From: JBGPRB01 sp964422155
Lineage (GTDB): Bacteria > Chloroflexota > Dehalococcoidia > Dehalococcoidales > RBG-16-60-22
Direction of reading: 5' to 3'
Assembly: GCA_964422155.1 (NCBI GenBank)
Contig: CAYQZZ010000057.1
Coordinates: 1 to 13,383, forward strand
Length of the DNA: 13,383 bases
In this document: positions 1 to 6,604 of the stretch, piece after piece
Layout: every line of letters starts with the position of its first letter
How positions within the stretch are numbered: the stretch's first letter is position 1
Notes under the pieces: model-generated
Told to the model about the DNA's origin: nothing
Databases searched by the model: none
What the model saw: the letters and a program-made list of their open reading frames with translations, nothing else
Program-made: the position numbers and the translations under genes

Positions 1-411
1 GTCACCGCGCCGCTTAAAAGTGCCTCTTTTAAACCGGATGTGGTGATTATCTATTCTAACACCTCTCAATTGCGGAGTGTGCTGCTTTCCCTGAACCACG
101 ATGAAATATCGCAGGTTGACGGGCGTTATTTTCCTCCCTCCTGCGCTCACGCCGTCGTTACTCCCATGCTCAAAGACGGGTACTGGGTAGTCTTGCCCGA
201 CCCCGGCGAGTACCAGCGGGCGCTCTGCGACGAGGGCGAGATGATGTTCGCCGTGCCCGCCGCCAGGCTGGCGGGGCTACTTGTGGGGCTGAACAAGTTC
301 CAGTCCCAGGGCTTTGCTTACCGTAACAATTACTATTTTATGCTCCCGGATTTCCCCCGTCCGGACTTTTATAAGGCAATGTTCAAACAATGGGGACTGG
401 AAGACTATTAA
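1..411 (+). CDS. DUF169 family protein, 3' part (5' end outside window)
   Basis: The reading frame is open from base 1 to TAA at 409-411, so this is the C-terminal ~136 residues of a longer protein; the internal GTG at 40 is probably not the real start. The stretch KPDVVIIYSN near the beginning, the central SCAHAVVTPML, and the later EGEMMFAVPAARLAGLLVGL fit the DUF169 (COG2043) pattern as I remember it. The family has no established biochemical function. No signal peptide or membrane segment is visible in this part. The stop codon abuts the ATG of the Fur-family gene with no gap, so the two are probably co-transcribed and translationally coupled. Family assignment is fairly secure; role unknown. 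Confidence 0.75.
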   Translation, partial: VTAPLKSASFKPDVVIIYSNTSQLRSVLLSLNHDEISQVDGRYFPPSCAHAVVTPMLKDGYWVVLPDPGEYQRALCDEGEMMFAVPAARLAGLLVGLNKFQSQGFAYRNNYYFMLPDFPRPDFYKAMFKQWGLEDY

Positions 412-891
412 ATGCCTGAATCTAATAGAAAACACGGTCATATGCATGATACCATCGGTATCACCGCAAGGTTGCATGAAAAAGGGTATCGCCTGACGCC
501 CCAGCGTTTAATGATTCTCTCGGCAATAGAAAGCAGCCACGACCATATCTCCGCCGAAGAAATTTACGCTCAGGTAGCGGCTAAATATCCTCATGTCAAT
601 ATCTCCACGGTCTACCGTACCCTTGAGCTATTGAAGAAGCTCAGCATGGTGTACGAGATTAACCTGGGAGAGGGGCGCATCCGGTATCACGCGGAAGAGA
701 GCGGCCACCATCATCACCTTGTCTGCCAGGACTGCGGTGTTGTTATAGACATTGACGAATCGACCCTGTCTTCTCTCAGGGATATCCTGCTCCGTGACTA
801 TAATTTCCGTGCCGAGTTGCGGCACGTTGCTATGTTCGGTTTGTGCGAAAAATGCCGTAAGAAAAAGTCCGGAAGGGGAGGTAAGCCTTAG
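412..891 (+). CDS. Fur-family zinc-dependent transcriptional regulator
   Basis: A 159-residue protein of normal Fur/PerR/Zur length. The N-terminal winged helix (about residues 15-90) contains LTPQR at 28-32 and the recognition-helix signature NISTVYRTLELL at 63-74. The C-terminal dimerisation and metal domain has an HHHH run at 99-102, CxxC at 105-108 (CQDC) and a second CxxC at 145-148 (CEKC), the usual pair forming a structural zinc site. Whether it senses iron, peroxide, zinc or something else cannot be read from sequence. ATG 412 directly follows the DUF169 stop; ATG 442 is an alternative start with no better ribosome site. Its TAG overlaps the GTG of the mutase large-subunit gene by one base, so regulator and mutase are translated in tandem, which is an unusual partnership. 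Confidence 0.9.
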   Translation: MPESNRKHGHMHDTIGITARLHEKGYRLTPQRLMILSAIESSHDHISAEEIYAQVAAKYPHVNISTVYRTLELLKKLSMVYEINLGEGRIRYHAEESGHHHHLVCQDCGVVIDIDESTLSSLRDILLRDYNFRAELRHVAMFGLCEKCRKKKSGRGGKP

Positions 892-2546
892 TGCCCGGTA
901 AGCGTAAGGAGAAGTGGGTCAGGGACGTTCTGGAGCCGTCGCTGCAGCGTTTGCCGGAGCGGCAGCCGGAGTTCAACCTTACCTCGGGTATGGCAATAAA
1001 GCCCTTATATTCCCCTGAAGACCTTGAAGGTGTCGACCTCGAAGAATCACCCGGTTATCCCGGTGAGTATCCCTTCGGACGCGGTATCCAGCCCACCATG
1101 TACCGCGGTCGGCTCTGGACGATGCGCCAGTATTCCGGCTTTGCCTCCGCCGAGGAGTCCAACCACCGCTACCGCTACCTCCTGGAGCAGGGCCAGACCG
1201 GACTCAGCGTTGCCTTCGATTTACCCACGCAGATTGGCTATGATTCCGACCACCCTTTAGCGCGGGGTGAGGTGGGCAAGGTGGGCGTGCCCATCGATAC
1301 GTTGCGGGATATGGAAGTATTATTCAAAGGCATCCCGCTGGACAAGGTCAGCACCTCCATGACCATCAACGCCACTGCCCCGATATTACTGGCTATGTAT
1401 ATCGTCCTGGCCAAACGGCAGGGCTTGCCACCGGACAGGCTCGAAGGCACCATCCAGAATGATATCTTAAAAGAATATATCGCCCGCGGCACCTATATTT
1501 TCCCCCCTTTGCCCTCCATGAGACTGACTACCGATATCTTTGAGTATTGTAGCCGCGAACTCCTCCGCTGGAACACCATCAGCATCAGCGGTTATCATAT
1601 CCGCGAGGCCGGTGCGACGGCGGTGCAGGAAATCGCCTTTACCCTCGCCGACGGTATCGCCTATGTCCGGGCGGCTCTCGACCGTGGTCTTAATATAGAC
1701 GACTTTGCCGGACGGCTTTCCTTCTTTTTCGACGCTCACAACAACCTGCTGGAAGAGGTCGCCAAGTTCCGGGCGGCGCGACTTCTCTGGGCTAAGATAA
1801 TGAAAGAGCGATTTGGTGCGAAAGAGTCGCGTAGCTGTATGCTCCGTTTCCATACGCAGACGGCCGGCTGCTCGCTGACCGCCCAGCAGCCCTACAATAA
1901 CATCGTCAGGGTAGCTATCCAGGCGCTGGCGGCCGTCCTCGGCGGCACGCAGTCGCTCCACACCAACTCCTATGATGAAGCTTATGCCACGCCTTCGGAA
2001 GAGGCCGTCACCACGGCGTTAAGGACACAGCAGATTCTGGCTTATGAGAGCGGCGTGGCCGACTCTGTCGACCCGCTCGGTGGTTCGTTTATGGTGGAGC
2101 GCCTGACGCAGGACATGTTGAAGGCAGCCGGGCAATATATCGCTAAAATCGATTCCCTCGGCGGTGCCCTAGCAGCCATCGAGAAAGGTTTTCAACAGCG
2201 GGAAATCCAGGAAAGCTCTTACCGCTATCAGCAGGAAGTGGAAGCGGAAAAAAGGACAATCGTGGGCGTGAACAAATTCGTTACCCCGTATGCTAAAATC
2301 AAGGGGCTTGTGAGCGTTAATCCCGAAGAAGCGAAAAAACAGATAGCCGGACTCAAAAAAGTAAAAAAAGAGCGGAACGCCGCCGATGTAACCTCGGCTC
2401 TGGAAAACTTAAAAAAGGTCGCCCGGAGCTCGGAAAATACCATGCCCGCTTTTATCCGCTGCGTGGAGGCCTATGCCACGGTGGGAGAAATCTGCGATAC
2501 TTTACGCGACGTATTCGGCGTCCAGAGGGAGTCCCTTATTTTTTAG
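891..2546 (+). CDS. mcmA1: Methylmalonyl-CoA mutase, large (catalytic barrel) subunit
   Basis: Catalytic subunit of the adenosylcobalamin-dependent mutase that isomerises (R)-methylmalonyl-CoA and succinyl-CoA. At 551 residues it is the TIM-barrel part only; the B12-binding domain is encoded separately at 3234-3629, as in archaeal-type split mutases. The substrate-specificity residues known from the Propionibacterium enzyme are kept: Tyr81 in TMRQYSGF (Y89 there; Phe in isobutyryl-CoA mutase), Arg199 in KEYIARGTYIFPP (R207 there; Gln in isobutyryl-CoA mutase) and His236 in SISGYH (H244 there). This supports methylmalonyl-CoA rather than isobutyryl-CoA as substrate. The GTG start at 891 overlaps the Fur-gene stop by one base and has a strong site GGAAGGGGAGG at 871-881. 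The C-terminal 100 residues are lysine-rich, as expected of the linker-side tail. The helper GTPase MeaB is not in this window. Confidence 0.95.
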   Translation: MPGKRKEKWVRDVLEPSLQRLPERQPEFNLTSGMAIKPLYSPEDLEGVDLEESPGYPGEYPFGRGIQPTMYRGRLWTMRQYSGFASAEESNHRYRYLLEQGQTGLSVAFDLPTQIGYDSDHPLARGEVGKVGVPIDTLRDMEVLFKGIPLDKVSTSMTINATAPILLAMYIVLAKRQGLPPDRLEGTIQNDILKEYIARGTYIFPPLPSMRLTTDIFEYCSRELLRWNTISISGYHIREAGATAVQEIAFTLADGIAYVRAALDRGLNIDDFAGRLSFFFDAHNNLLEEVAKFRAARLLWAKIMKERFGAKESRSCMLRFHTQTAGCSLTAQQPYNNIVRVAIQALAAVLGGTQSLHTNSYDEAYATPSEEAVTTALRTQQILAYESGVADSVDPLGGSFMVERLTQDMLKAAGQYIAKIDSLGGALAAIEKGFQQREIQESSYRYQQEVEAEKRTIVGVNKFVTPYAKIKGLVSVNPEEAKKQIAGLKKVKKERNAADVTSALENLKKVARSSENTMPAFIRCVEAYATVGEICDTLRDVFGVQRESLIF

Positions 2547-2575
2547 AGCTAGGCATAAGGAGATTATATAATATT

Positions 2576-2674
2576 GTCGTTCTGAAGGAATCCTTCAGAG
2601 AAGGATGACTGAAGAATCCGTCCTTCTGGCGGGGTAACGGATTCTTCCCCCGATTGCATCGGGGGAAGAATGAC
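2576..2674. repeat. Dispersed twin-hairpin repeat, copy 1
   Basis: A 99-bp intergenic element bounded by the imperfect terminal inverted repeats GTCGTTCT (2576-2583) and AGAATGAC (2667-2674). It has two hairpins: a left one with an 8-bp stem (2581-2588 with 2592-2599) and a right one with a perfect 14-bp stem and 3-nt loop (2641-2654 with 2658-2671). It shares the ends and two-arm design with the copies at 8321 and 9989. It lies between the mutase large subunit and the epimerase genes. No T-tract follows the right hairpin, so it is not a typical intrinsic terminator. Without mobility genes it resembles a REP/MITE-like non-autonomous repeat. Confidence 0.75.
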
Positions 2675-2719
2675 AGCCAGTATTTACAAAATACCCTCCT
2701 GTAAGGAGAAGGACAAACG

Positions 2720-3124
2720 ATGATTAAGAAAGTTCACCATGTAGGGATTGCCGTAAAGGACCTTAAAGAGAGCGTGGCTCTCTTCGAGCGCCTGCTGGGG
2801 CTCAAGGCGCATGTCGAGGATGCCCCCTGCCAGAAGGTGACCGAGGCCATTTTCCGGTTCGGTGGAGGGATAGAGATTGACCTGGTTGAGCCGAACGGCC
2901 CCGATAGCGCCGTGGCCAAATTTTTAGAAAAACGTGGTGAAGGGCTGCATCACATTGCTTTTGAGGTCGATGATATCGATAAGGATTTACAGTCTATGGA
3001 AGAAAAAGGCATCCAGCTTATCGATAAGCAGGGGAGAGATGGCGTGGCTGGAAAAATCGGTTTCCTCCATCCCAAATCGGTCAACGGCGTGCTCGTCGAG
3101 CTCGTCCAGCCGCGAAAAGAGTGA
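2720..3124 (+). CDS. mce: Methylmalonyl-CoA epimerase
   Basis: Epimerises (S)- and (R)-methylmalonyl-CoA, feeding the adjacent mutase. It is 134 residues, the usual length, with two glyoxalase/VOC-type beta-alpha-beta-beta-beta modules (about 4-58 and 75-131). The metal-ligand positions of the family are visible: His7 in KKVHHVGIAV, His78 in GLHHIAFEV and Glu127 in GVLVELVQP. The start ATG 2720 follows AAGGAGAAGG at 2703-2712. It is flanked by repeat elements on both sides, 173 bp after the large-subunit stop and 109 bp before the small-subunit start, but is on the same strand and clearly part of the same pathway unit. Confidence 0.93.
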   Translation: MIKKVHHVGIAVKDLKESVALFERLLGLKAHVEDAPCQKVTEAIFRFGGGIEIDLVEPNGPDSAVAKFLEKRGEGLHHIAFEVDDIDKDLQSMEEKGIQLIDKQGRDGVAGKIGFLHPKSVNGVLVELVQPRKE

Positions 3125-3142
3125 GGGTAATTATTTATTATT

Positions 3143-3212
3143 GTCATTCCAGCCTTTCCACGATTGTCATTCCAGCCCCGATGAAATCGGGGTAAACTCC
3201 GGCGGGAATCCA
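3143..3212. repeat. Dispersed GTCATTC repeat, copy 2 (truncated, partly duplicated)
   Basis: GTCATTCCAGCC occurs twice as a direct repeat (3143-3154 and 3166-3177). The second copy runs into a hairpin, CCCCGAT (3176-3182) with ATCGGGG (3186-3192), followed by GGCGGGAATCCAG. This matches the left half of the other elements, but the closing GAATGAC end is missing. It looks like a decayed or rearranged member of the same family. Its right edge lies next to the GGAGGGGGAG ribosome binding site of the mutase small-subunit gene. Confidence 0.6.
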
Positions 3213-3233
3213 GTGGAGGGGGAGTAGCTTCTT

Positions 3234-3629
3234 ATGAGTCATAAAAAGGTACGGGTACTGGTAGCCAAGCCGGGACTGGACGGCCACGACCGCGGCGCTA
3301 AGGTGGTGGCGCGCGCCCTGCGCGATGCCGGCATGGAGGTCATCTATACCGGCATTCGCCAGACGCCGGAAATGATTGTCGAAACGGCGCTCCAGGAAGA
3401 CGTCGATGTCATTGGGTTGAGCTGTCTCTCCGGTGCCCACATGGAGCTTTTTTCAGAGGTCATGGAGAGGTTGGGGAAAAAGGGGATGGATAATGTGATA
3501 GTCGTCGCCGGCGGTATTATCCCCGAGGACGATATCCCCGCCCTCCAAAAAATCGGCATCAGGGTTGTCTTCGGACCGGGCACGCACACCTCTGAAATTG
3601 TTGAAGCCATTAAGAAGCTGGTTGTTTAA
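3234..3629 (+). CDS. mcmA2: Methylmalonyl-CoA mutase, small (B12-binding) subunit
   Basis: A 131-residue free-standing cobalamin-binding domain that carries adenosylcobalamin for the large subunit at 891-2546. The classic base-off/His-on B12 signature is complete: DGHDRG at 16-21, with His18 the expected lower axial cobalt ligand, SCL (SxL) at 63-65, and the GG pair at 93-94 in VAGGIIP. The N-terminal RVLVAKPGLDGH and the Rossmann-like alternation are typical of methylmalonyl-CoA mutase C-terminal domains. ATG 3234 is preceded by GGAGGGGGAG at 3215-3224, an excellent site. It is the last gene of the mutase cluster on this strand; no convincing terminator hairpin was seen before the convergent gene at 3676. 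Confidence 0.95.
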   Translation: MSHKKVRVLVAKPGLDGHDRGAKVVARALRDAGMEVIYTGIRQTPEMIVETALQEDVDVIGLSCLSGAHMELFSEVMERLGKKGMDNVIVVAGGIIPEDDIPALQKIGIRVVFGPGTHTSEIVEAIKKLVV

Positions 3630-3675
3630 AAAGCCCAACAAGAAAAAAGAAAGCAGTAGATAAAAACTCAGCCAG

Positions 3676-3918
3676 CTAAAAAATTCCGCAACCTATAGCT
3701 AGTCTCCCCAACGCTATCACGAACACCATCAGGCTGATGACGAGTCCGGCGATAGCATAACCGTTCCTCCAGCGTGAAGCGGCGATACCGCTTATTATCG
3801 CCCCCAGGATGGCGATAGGTAGCGTTGTGAACCAGTTAAACCATCCCAGAAATGGTATGAGCCCTATCAACATGAAAAAACCGGCAATCAGACTGATGAT
3901 TAGACCGATGATGCCCAT
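3676..3918 (-). CDS. Small hydrophobic membrane protein, unknown function
   Basis: An 80-residue, highly hydrophobic protein with three likely membrane segments (about residues 2-24, 32-49 and 53-77) and a short positively charged turn SRWRNG at 49-54. It has no recognised catalytic motif and I cannot name a family. It is very likely real: the ATG has a perfect GGAGGT six bases upstream (3925-3930 on the complement), and a good promoter lies just before that. It converges on the mutase cluster and diverges from the LsrF-like operon, so it is a single-gene unit. Confidence 0.7.
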   Translation of the reverse strand: MGIIGLIISLIAGFFMLIGLIPFLGWFNWFTTLPIAILGAIISGIAASRWRNGYAIAGLVISLMVFVIALGRLAIGCGIF

Positions 3919-3940
3919 ATAAATACCTCCATTGTTGCTT

Positions 3941-3970
3941 ATTATATAATTCTGCTATCGTGAGTGTCTA
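3941..3970 (-). promoter_or_regulatory. Sigma-70-type promoter for the small membrane protein
   Basis: On the complement strand, TAGACA (3965-3970) is a 5/6 match to the -35 consensus and TATAAT (3941-3946) is a perfect -10, with 18-bp spacing. It lies just upstream of the GGAGGT site and ATG of the membrane-protein gene. The 13-base string around the -10, GAATTATATAATA, also occurs at the fic promoter. Confidence 0.65.
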
Positions 3971-4019
3971 AAAGATACGCCAGCCCATCTTTAATTTAAA
4001 TGACACTTTATTCCAAATT

Positions 4020-4084
4020 ACTTAACATAACTCTAAAAACAAATCAAAGCTCCCCACGAACGATTTGTTTCCCTAAAAAAATTT
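4020..4084 (-). repeat. 65-bp inverted repeat, left copy
   Basis: Its reverse complement matches 11985-12049 at 61 of 65 positions with no gaps. The core is an imperfect palindrome: AAACAAATC (4037-4045) and GATTTGTTT (4062-4070) separated by 16 bases. It lies between the divergent promoters of the small membrane protein (minus) and the LsrF-like operon (plus), ending 20 bp before the latter's -35 box. It could be a regulator binding site, a small mobile repeat or a recombination site. No function is established from sequence. Confidence 0.85.
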
Positions 4085-4104
4085 TATTTCTGTCGCCTTT
4101 TCAT

Positions 4105-4133
4105 TTGACAAAGCCAAAGTCATACCATAAATT
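4105..4133 (+). promoter_or_regulatory. Probable promoter for the LsrF-like operon
   Basis: TTGACA (4105-4110) is a perfect -35 box. TAAATT (4128-4133) is a 4/6 match to the -10, with 17-bp spacing. The LsrF-like ATG follows 40 bp downstream with a strong AAGGAGG site. The left copy of the 65-bp inverted repeat lies immediately upstream. Confidence 0.55.
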
Positions 4134-4173
4134 AGAGGTGTAACCATGCAAGCACACAAGGAGGATACCGACT

Positions 4174-4962
4174 ATGGAATGGGGAATGGCTAACCGCCTG
4201 GCACAGTTGATTCCATCGGACGGGAGATGTCTCTTCCTGCCCGTTGACCACGGCTATTTTCAGGGGCCGACACGGAAACTGGAAGAGCCGCGCAAGACCA
4301 TCGAGCCGCTGCTGCCCTATGCTGATGCTCTCTTCATTACCAGGGGGGTACTGCGCTCGTCGGTCGACCCGGATAATACCAGGCCGATAATATTACGGGT
4401 ATCCGGCGGAACCAGCATGGTGGGCGCCGACCTTGCCAACGAGGGTATTACCGCCGGCATTGAAGAGGTCATACGTCTCAACGCCTCGGCGATGGGTATT
4501 TCGGTGTTTATCGGCACCAGCTACGAAAAAGACTCTCTATTGAACCTGTCGAAACTGGTCGACGAAGGTGAAAAGTACGGCATACCCGTCATGGCGGTGA
4601 CGGCGGTGGGGAAAGAGATGGAAAAGAGGGAAGCCCGTTACCTCGCCCTGTGCTGCCGGATTGCCGCCGAGCTAGGCGCTCGCGTCGTCAAGACCTACTG
4701 GTGTGAGAACTTCGAAAAGGTGGTCAGGGGTTGTCCCGTGCCGGTTGTCATGGCGGGCGGACCTCAGACTGAGACGGAGCTCGATGTATTCAAGTTCGTC
4801 TATGACGGCATCCAGAAGGGCGCCATCGGCGTCAACCTGGGGAGAAATATCTGGCAAAACGAATACCCGGTGGCGATGATTCAGGCGATACGCGCTATCA
4901 TCCACGATGACGCCACGCCGGAAAAAGCCCAGGAGATATACGATACCATTAAAAAACAATAG
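4174..4962 (+). CDS. LsrF-like class I aldolase/thiolase family protein
   Basis: A 262-residue TIM-barrel enzyme of the DhnA/LsrF class I aldolase family. It resembles E. coli LsrF, the 3-hydroxy-5-phosphonooxypentane-2,4-dione thiolase of autoinducer-2 breakdown, along its length: EWGMANRL at 2-9, FLPVDHGYFQGPT at 21-33, TRGVLRS at 56-62, Lys173 in VVKTYW (the expected Schiff-base lysine), and the phosphate-binding AGG at 194-196 and LGRN at 222-225. It lacks the N-terminal extension of E. coli LsrF. No lsrK, lsrG, lsrR or transporter gene is nearby, so the AI-2 role is doubtful and another phosphorylated ketose or dione is plausible. ATG 4174 has AAGGAGG at 4158-4164. The next gene starts 15 bp after its stop. 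Confidence 0.8.
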   Translation: MEWGMANRLAQLIPSDGRCLFLPVDHGYFQGPTRKLEEPRKTIEPLLPYADALFITRGVLRSSVDPDNTRPIILRVSGGTSMVGADLANEGITAGIEEVIRLNASAMGISVFIGTSYEKDSLLNLSKLVDEGEKYGIPVMAVTAVGKEMEKREARYLALCCRIAAELGARVVKTYWCENFEKVVRGCPVPVVMAGGPQTETELDVFKFVYDGIQKGAIGVNLGRNIWQNEYPVAMIQAIRAIIHDDATPEKAQEIYDTIKKQ

Positions 4963-4977
4963 GATAAAGGGCAGGAA

Positions 4978-6006
4978 ATGCGCGTTGCCGTATGGTATAA
5001 CAATCGAGATGTTCGTGTCGAGGAAAGGCCGGTACCCCGTATTGGCCCGGGGGAGATTCTGGTACGCATCATCGCCAGCGGTATCTGCGGCAGCGATGTC
5101 ATGGAGTGGTACCGCCTTGACCGTGCTCCGCTGATTCTGGGACACGAGATTGCCGGTGAGGTCGTGGCGGTGGGGGAGGGCGTTAAGATATATAAGGTCG
5201 GCGACCGTGTCGCGGTGGCCCACCATGTGCCCTGCAACACCTGCCATTACTGCCTGAGCGGCAACCACACCGTCTGCGATACCCTGCGCCGCACGAACTT
5301 CGACCCCGGTGGCTTCGCCGAATATGTACGGCTTCCCGCCATCAACGTCGACCGCGGTGTCTTTCTCCTGCCTGACAATATGTCTTTTGAAGAAGCCACC
5401 TTTATCGAACCGCTGGCCTGTGTCCTGCGCGGACAGCGAAGGGCTAATTTTCAAACAGGGCAAAGCGTGCTCGTAATCGGCAGCGGCATTTCCGGGTTGC
5501 TCCATGTGCAGCTAGCAAGAGCGCTAGGTGCCGGACGCGTCGTGGCCGTGGATATCAACGATTACCGTCAGGAGGCTGCTAATAAATTCGGAGCAGATAC
5601 AGCGTTTCATGCTGATGAGTTCTTTCCAGACCGTATGCGAGAGGTTAACGGCGGCTGGCTCGCCGACCTCGTCATCGTGTGCACCGGAGCCGTAACAGCG
5701 GTAAATCAGGCTTTAGCATCCGTTGAGCGGGGCGGTACCGTTCTCTTCTTCGCACCTACCGCCCCCGGCATTACTATTCCCATCTCTATCAACGACCTCT
5801 TCTGGCGCACCGATATCACGCTCACCACTTCTTATGCCGGCAGTCCTGCCGATTACGCCGCGGCGCTCAAGCTCATCCAGGCCCGCCGCGTACCGGTGCG
5901 GGAGATGATTACCCATCGGCTTGGCCTGGCGGAGACAGGGCTTGGTTTTAAACTTGTCGCCGGTGCAAAGGAATCGCTTAAAGTCATCATCGAACCACAA
6001 CGGTAG
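4978..6006 (+). CDS. Zinc-dependent medium-chain alcohol/polyol dehydrogenase
   Basis: A 342-residue member of the medium-chain dehydrogenase superfamily, closest in look to sorbitol/threonine/galactitol-phosphate dehydrogenases. The N-terminal GroES-like domain has the catalytic zinc residues Cys37 (SGICGSD) and His56-Glu57 (GHE), with Glu144 in IEPLACVL. The structural zinc loop has Cys86, Cys89, Cys92 and Cys100. The Rossmann fold has GSGISG at 168-173 and the acidic residue Asp192 at the end of strand 2, which favours NAD over NADP. The substrate cannot be read from sequence. It follows the LsrF-like gene by 15 bp, so the two may act on the same sugar- or polyol-derived compound. The ribosome site is weak (AAAGGG/AGGAA region before ATG 4978). 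Confidence 0.85.
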   Translation: MRVAVWYNNRDVRVEERPVPRIGPGEILVRIIASGICGSDVMEWYRLDRAPLILGHEIAGEVVAVGEGVKIYKVGDRVAVAHHVPCNTCHYCLSGNHTVCDTLRRTNFDPGGFAEYVRLPAINVDRGVFLLPDNMSFEEATFIEPLACVLRGQRRANFQTGQSVLVIGSGISGLLHVQLARALGAGRVVAVDINDYRQEAANKFGADTAFHADEFFPDRMREVNGGWLADLVIVCTGAVTAVNQALASVERGGTVLFFAPTAPGITIPISINDLFWRTDITLTTSYAGSPADYAAALKLIQARRVPVREMITHRLGLAETGLGFKLVAGAKESLKVIIEPQR

Positions 6007-6024
6007 TAGAGGACCTTATTTCGT

Positions 6025-6072
6025 ATGCCCGATGTGGACATAGCTGGCGGTAAAGTCTATAATTTCAGTTAG
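6025..6072 (+). other. Possible 15-codon leader ORF before hpt
   Basis: ATG 6025 opens a 15-codon frame, MPDVDIAGGKVYNFS, ending at TAG 6070-6072, only 2 bases before the hpt ATG. AGAGGA lies 11 bases upstream of its ATG (6008-6013), whereas hpt itself has no visible Shine-Dalgarno site. Translation of hpt could therefore depend on termination and reinitiation. No similarity is recognised and chance is a real alternative. Confidence 0.25.
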
Positions 6073-6074
6073 TT

Positions 6075-6602
6075 ATGGATTCGCAGGCCGGACTACATGT
6101 GCTTATCTCACAGGCGGAGATAGAGTCCGCCGTTGAGCGGCTGGCTTCGGCAATTGCCAGGGACTACCGCGAAAAAAATCCCCTCCTGCTGGGTATTCTC
6201 AAGGGCTCATTTGTGTTTATGGCCGACCTTGTACGGAAGCTCGATTTCCCGCTGGAGGTGGATTTTATCAGGCTTTCCAGCTACGGAAGCGGGCAGCAGA
6301 CTAAAGGCAGGGTGAAGGTGGTGCAGGGCCTTCGACTGGCAGTCCGGGGCAGGCATGTGCTGGTGGTCGAAGACATCGTGGATACAGGAATAACCGTTGC
6401 TTTTCTTTTAGAGTATTTGAAGAAGAAAAAGCCGGCTTCGCTCCGACTCTGTGCGCTGACGGACAAGCCGTCCCGGCGGCGGGTACCGGTCAATCTTAAT
6501 TACATCGGTCTCACCGTGCCCGATAAGTTTATCGTCGGCTACGGGATTGACTATAACGAAAAATACCGCAATCTCCCCGATATCTGCTATCTTGAGGAGT
6601 GA
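6075..6602 (+). CDS. hpt: Hypoxanthine (guanine) phosphoribosyltransferase
   Basis: A 175-residue type I phosphoribosyltransferase that makes IMP (and usually GMP) from hypoxanthine (guanine) and PRPP. The family marks are present: VLISQAEI near the N-terminus, GILKGSFVFMADL (40-52) with the GxLKG pyrophosphate loop, the PRPP-binding motif VLVVEDIVDTGIT (95-107) with the acidic pair Glu99-Asp100, DKPSRRR (130-136), and the C-terminal VGYGIDYNEKYRNLPDI. ATG 6075 is the first possible start after an in-frame TAA at 6060; no ribosome site is visible, see the small ORF just upstream. It sits directly before adenine deaminase, whose product hypoxanthine is its substrate, giving a complete adenine-to-IMP salvage step. 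Confidence 0.93.
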   Translation: MDSQAGLHVLISQAEIESAVERLASAIARDYREKNPLLLGILKGSFVFMADLVRKLDFPLEVDFIRLSSYGSGQQTKGRVKVVQGLRLAVRGRHVLVVEDIVDTGITVAFLLEYLKKKKPASLRLCALTDKPSRRRVPVNLNYIGLTVPDKFIVGYGIDYNEKYRNLPDICYLEE

Positions 6603-6604
6603 TT

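Noticed and set aside
1467..1961. Minus-strand frame (164 codons) inside the mutase large-subunit gene
   Set aside because: The plus-strand protein has full family motifs through this span; the antisense product shows no family features.
2641..2671. Strong 14-bp hairpin as an intrinsic terminator after the mutase large subunit
   Set aside because: No T-tract follows it, and it is the right arm of a dispersed repeat; transcript effects remain possible but a terminator call is not supported.
3963..4007. AGTGTC / GACACT inverted repeat near the small membrane protein promoter
   Set aside because: Only 6 bp per arm in AT-rich sequence; expected by chance.
4146..4193. Short upstream ORF (15 codons) overlapping the LsrF-like start
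   Set aside because: Its would-be ribosome site (4134-4139) lies at or before the predicted transcription start, while the AAGGAGG for ATG 4174 is excellent.
4672..5505. Long minus-strand open frame (277 codons) across the LsrF-like and dehydrogenase genes
   Set aside because: It lies antisense to two well-supported genes, has no recognisable domain and no clear ribosome site; it is a shadow of GC-rich codons.
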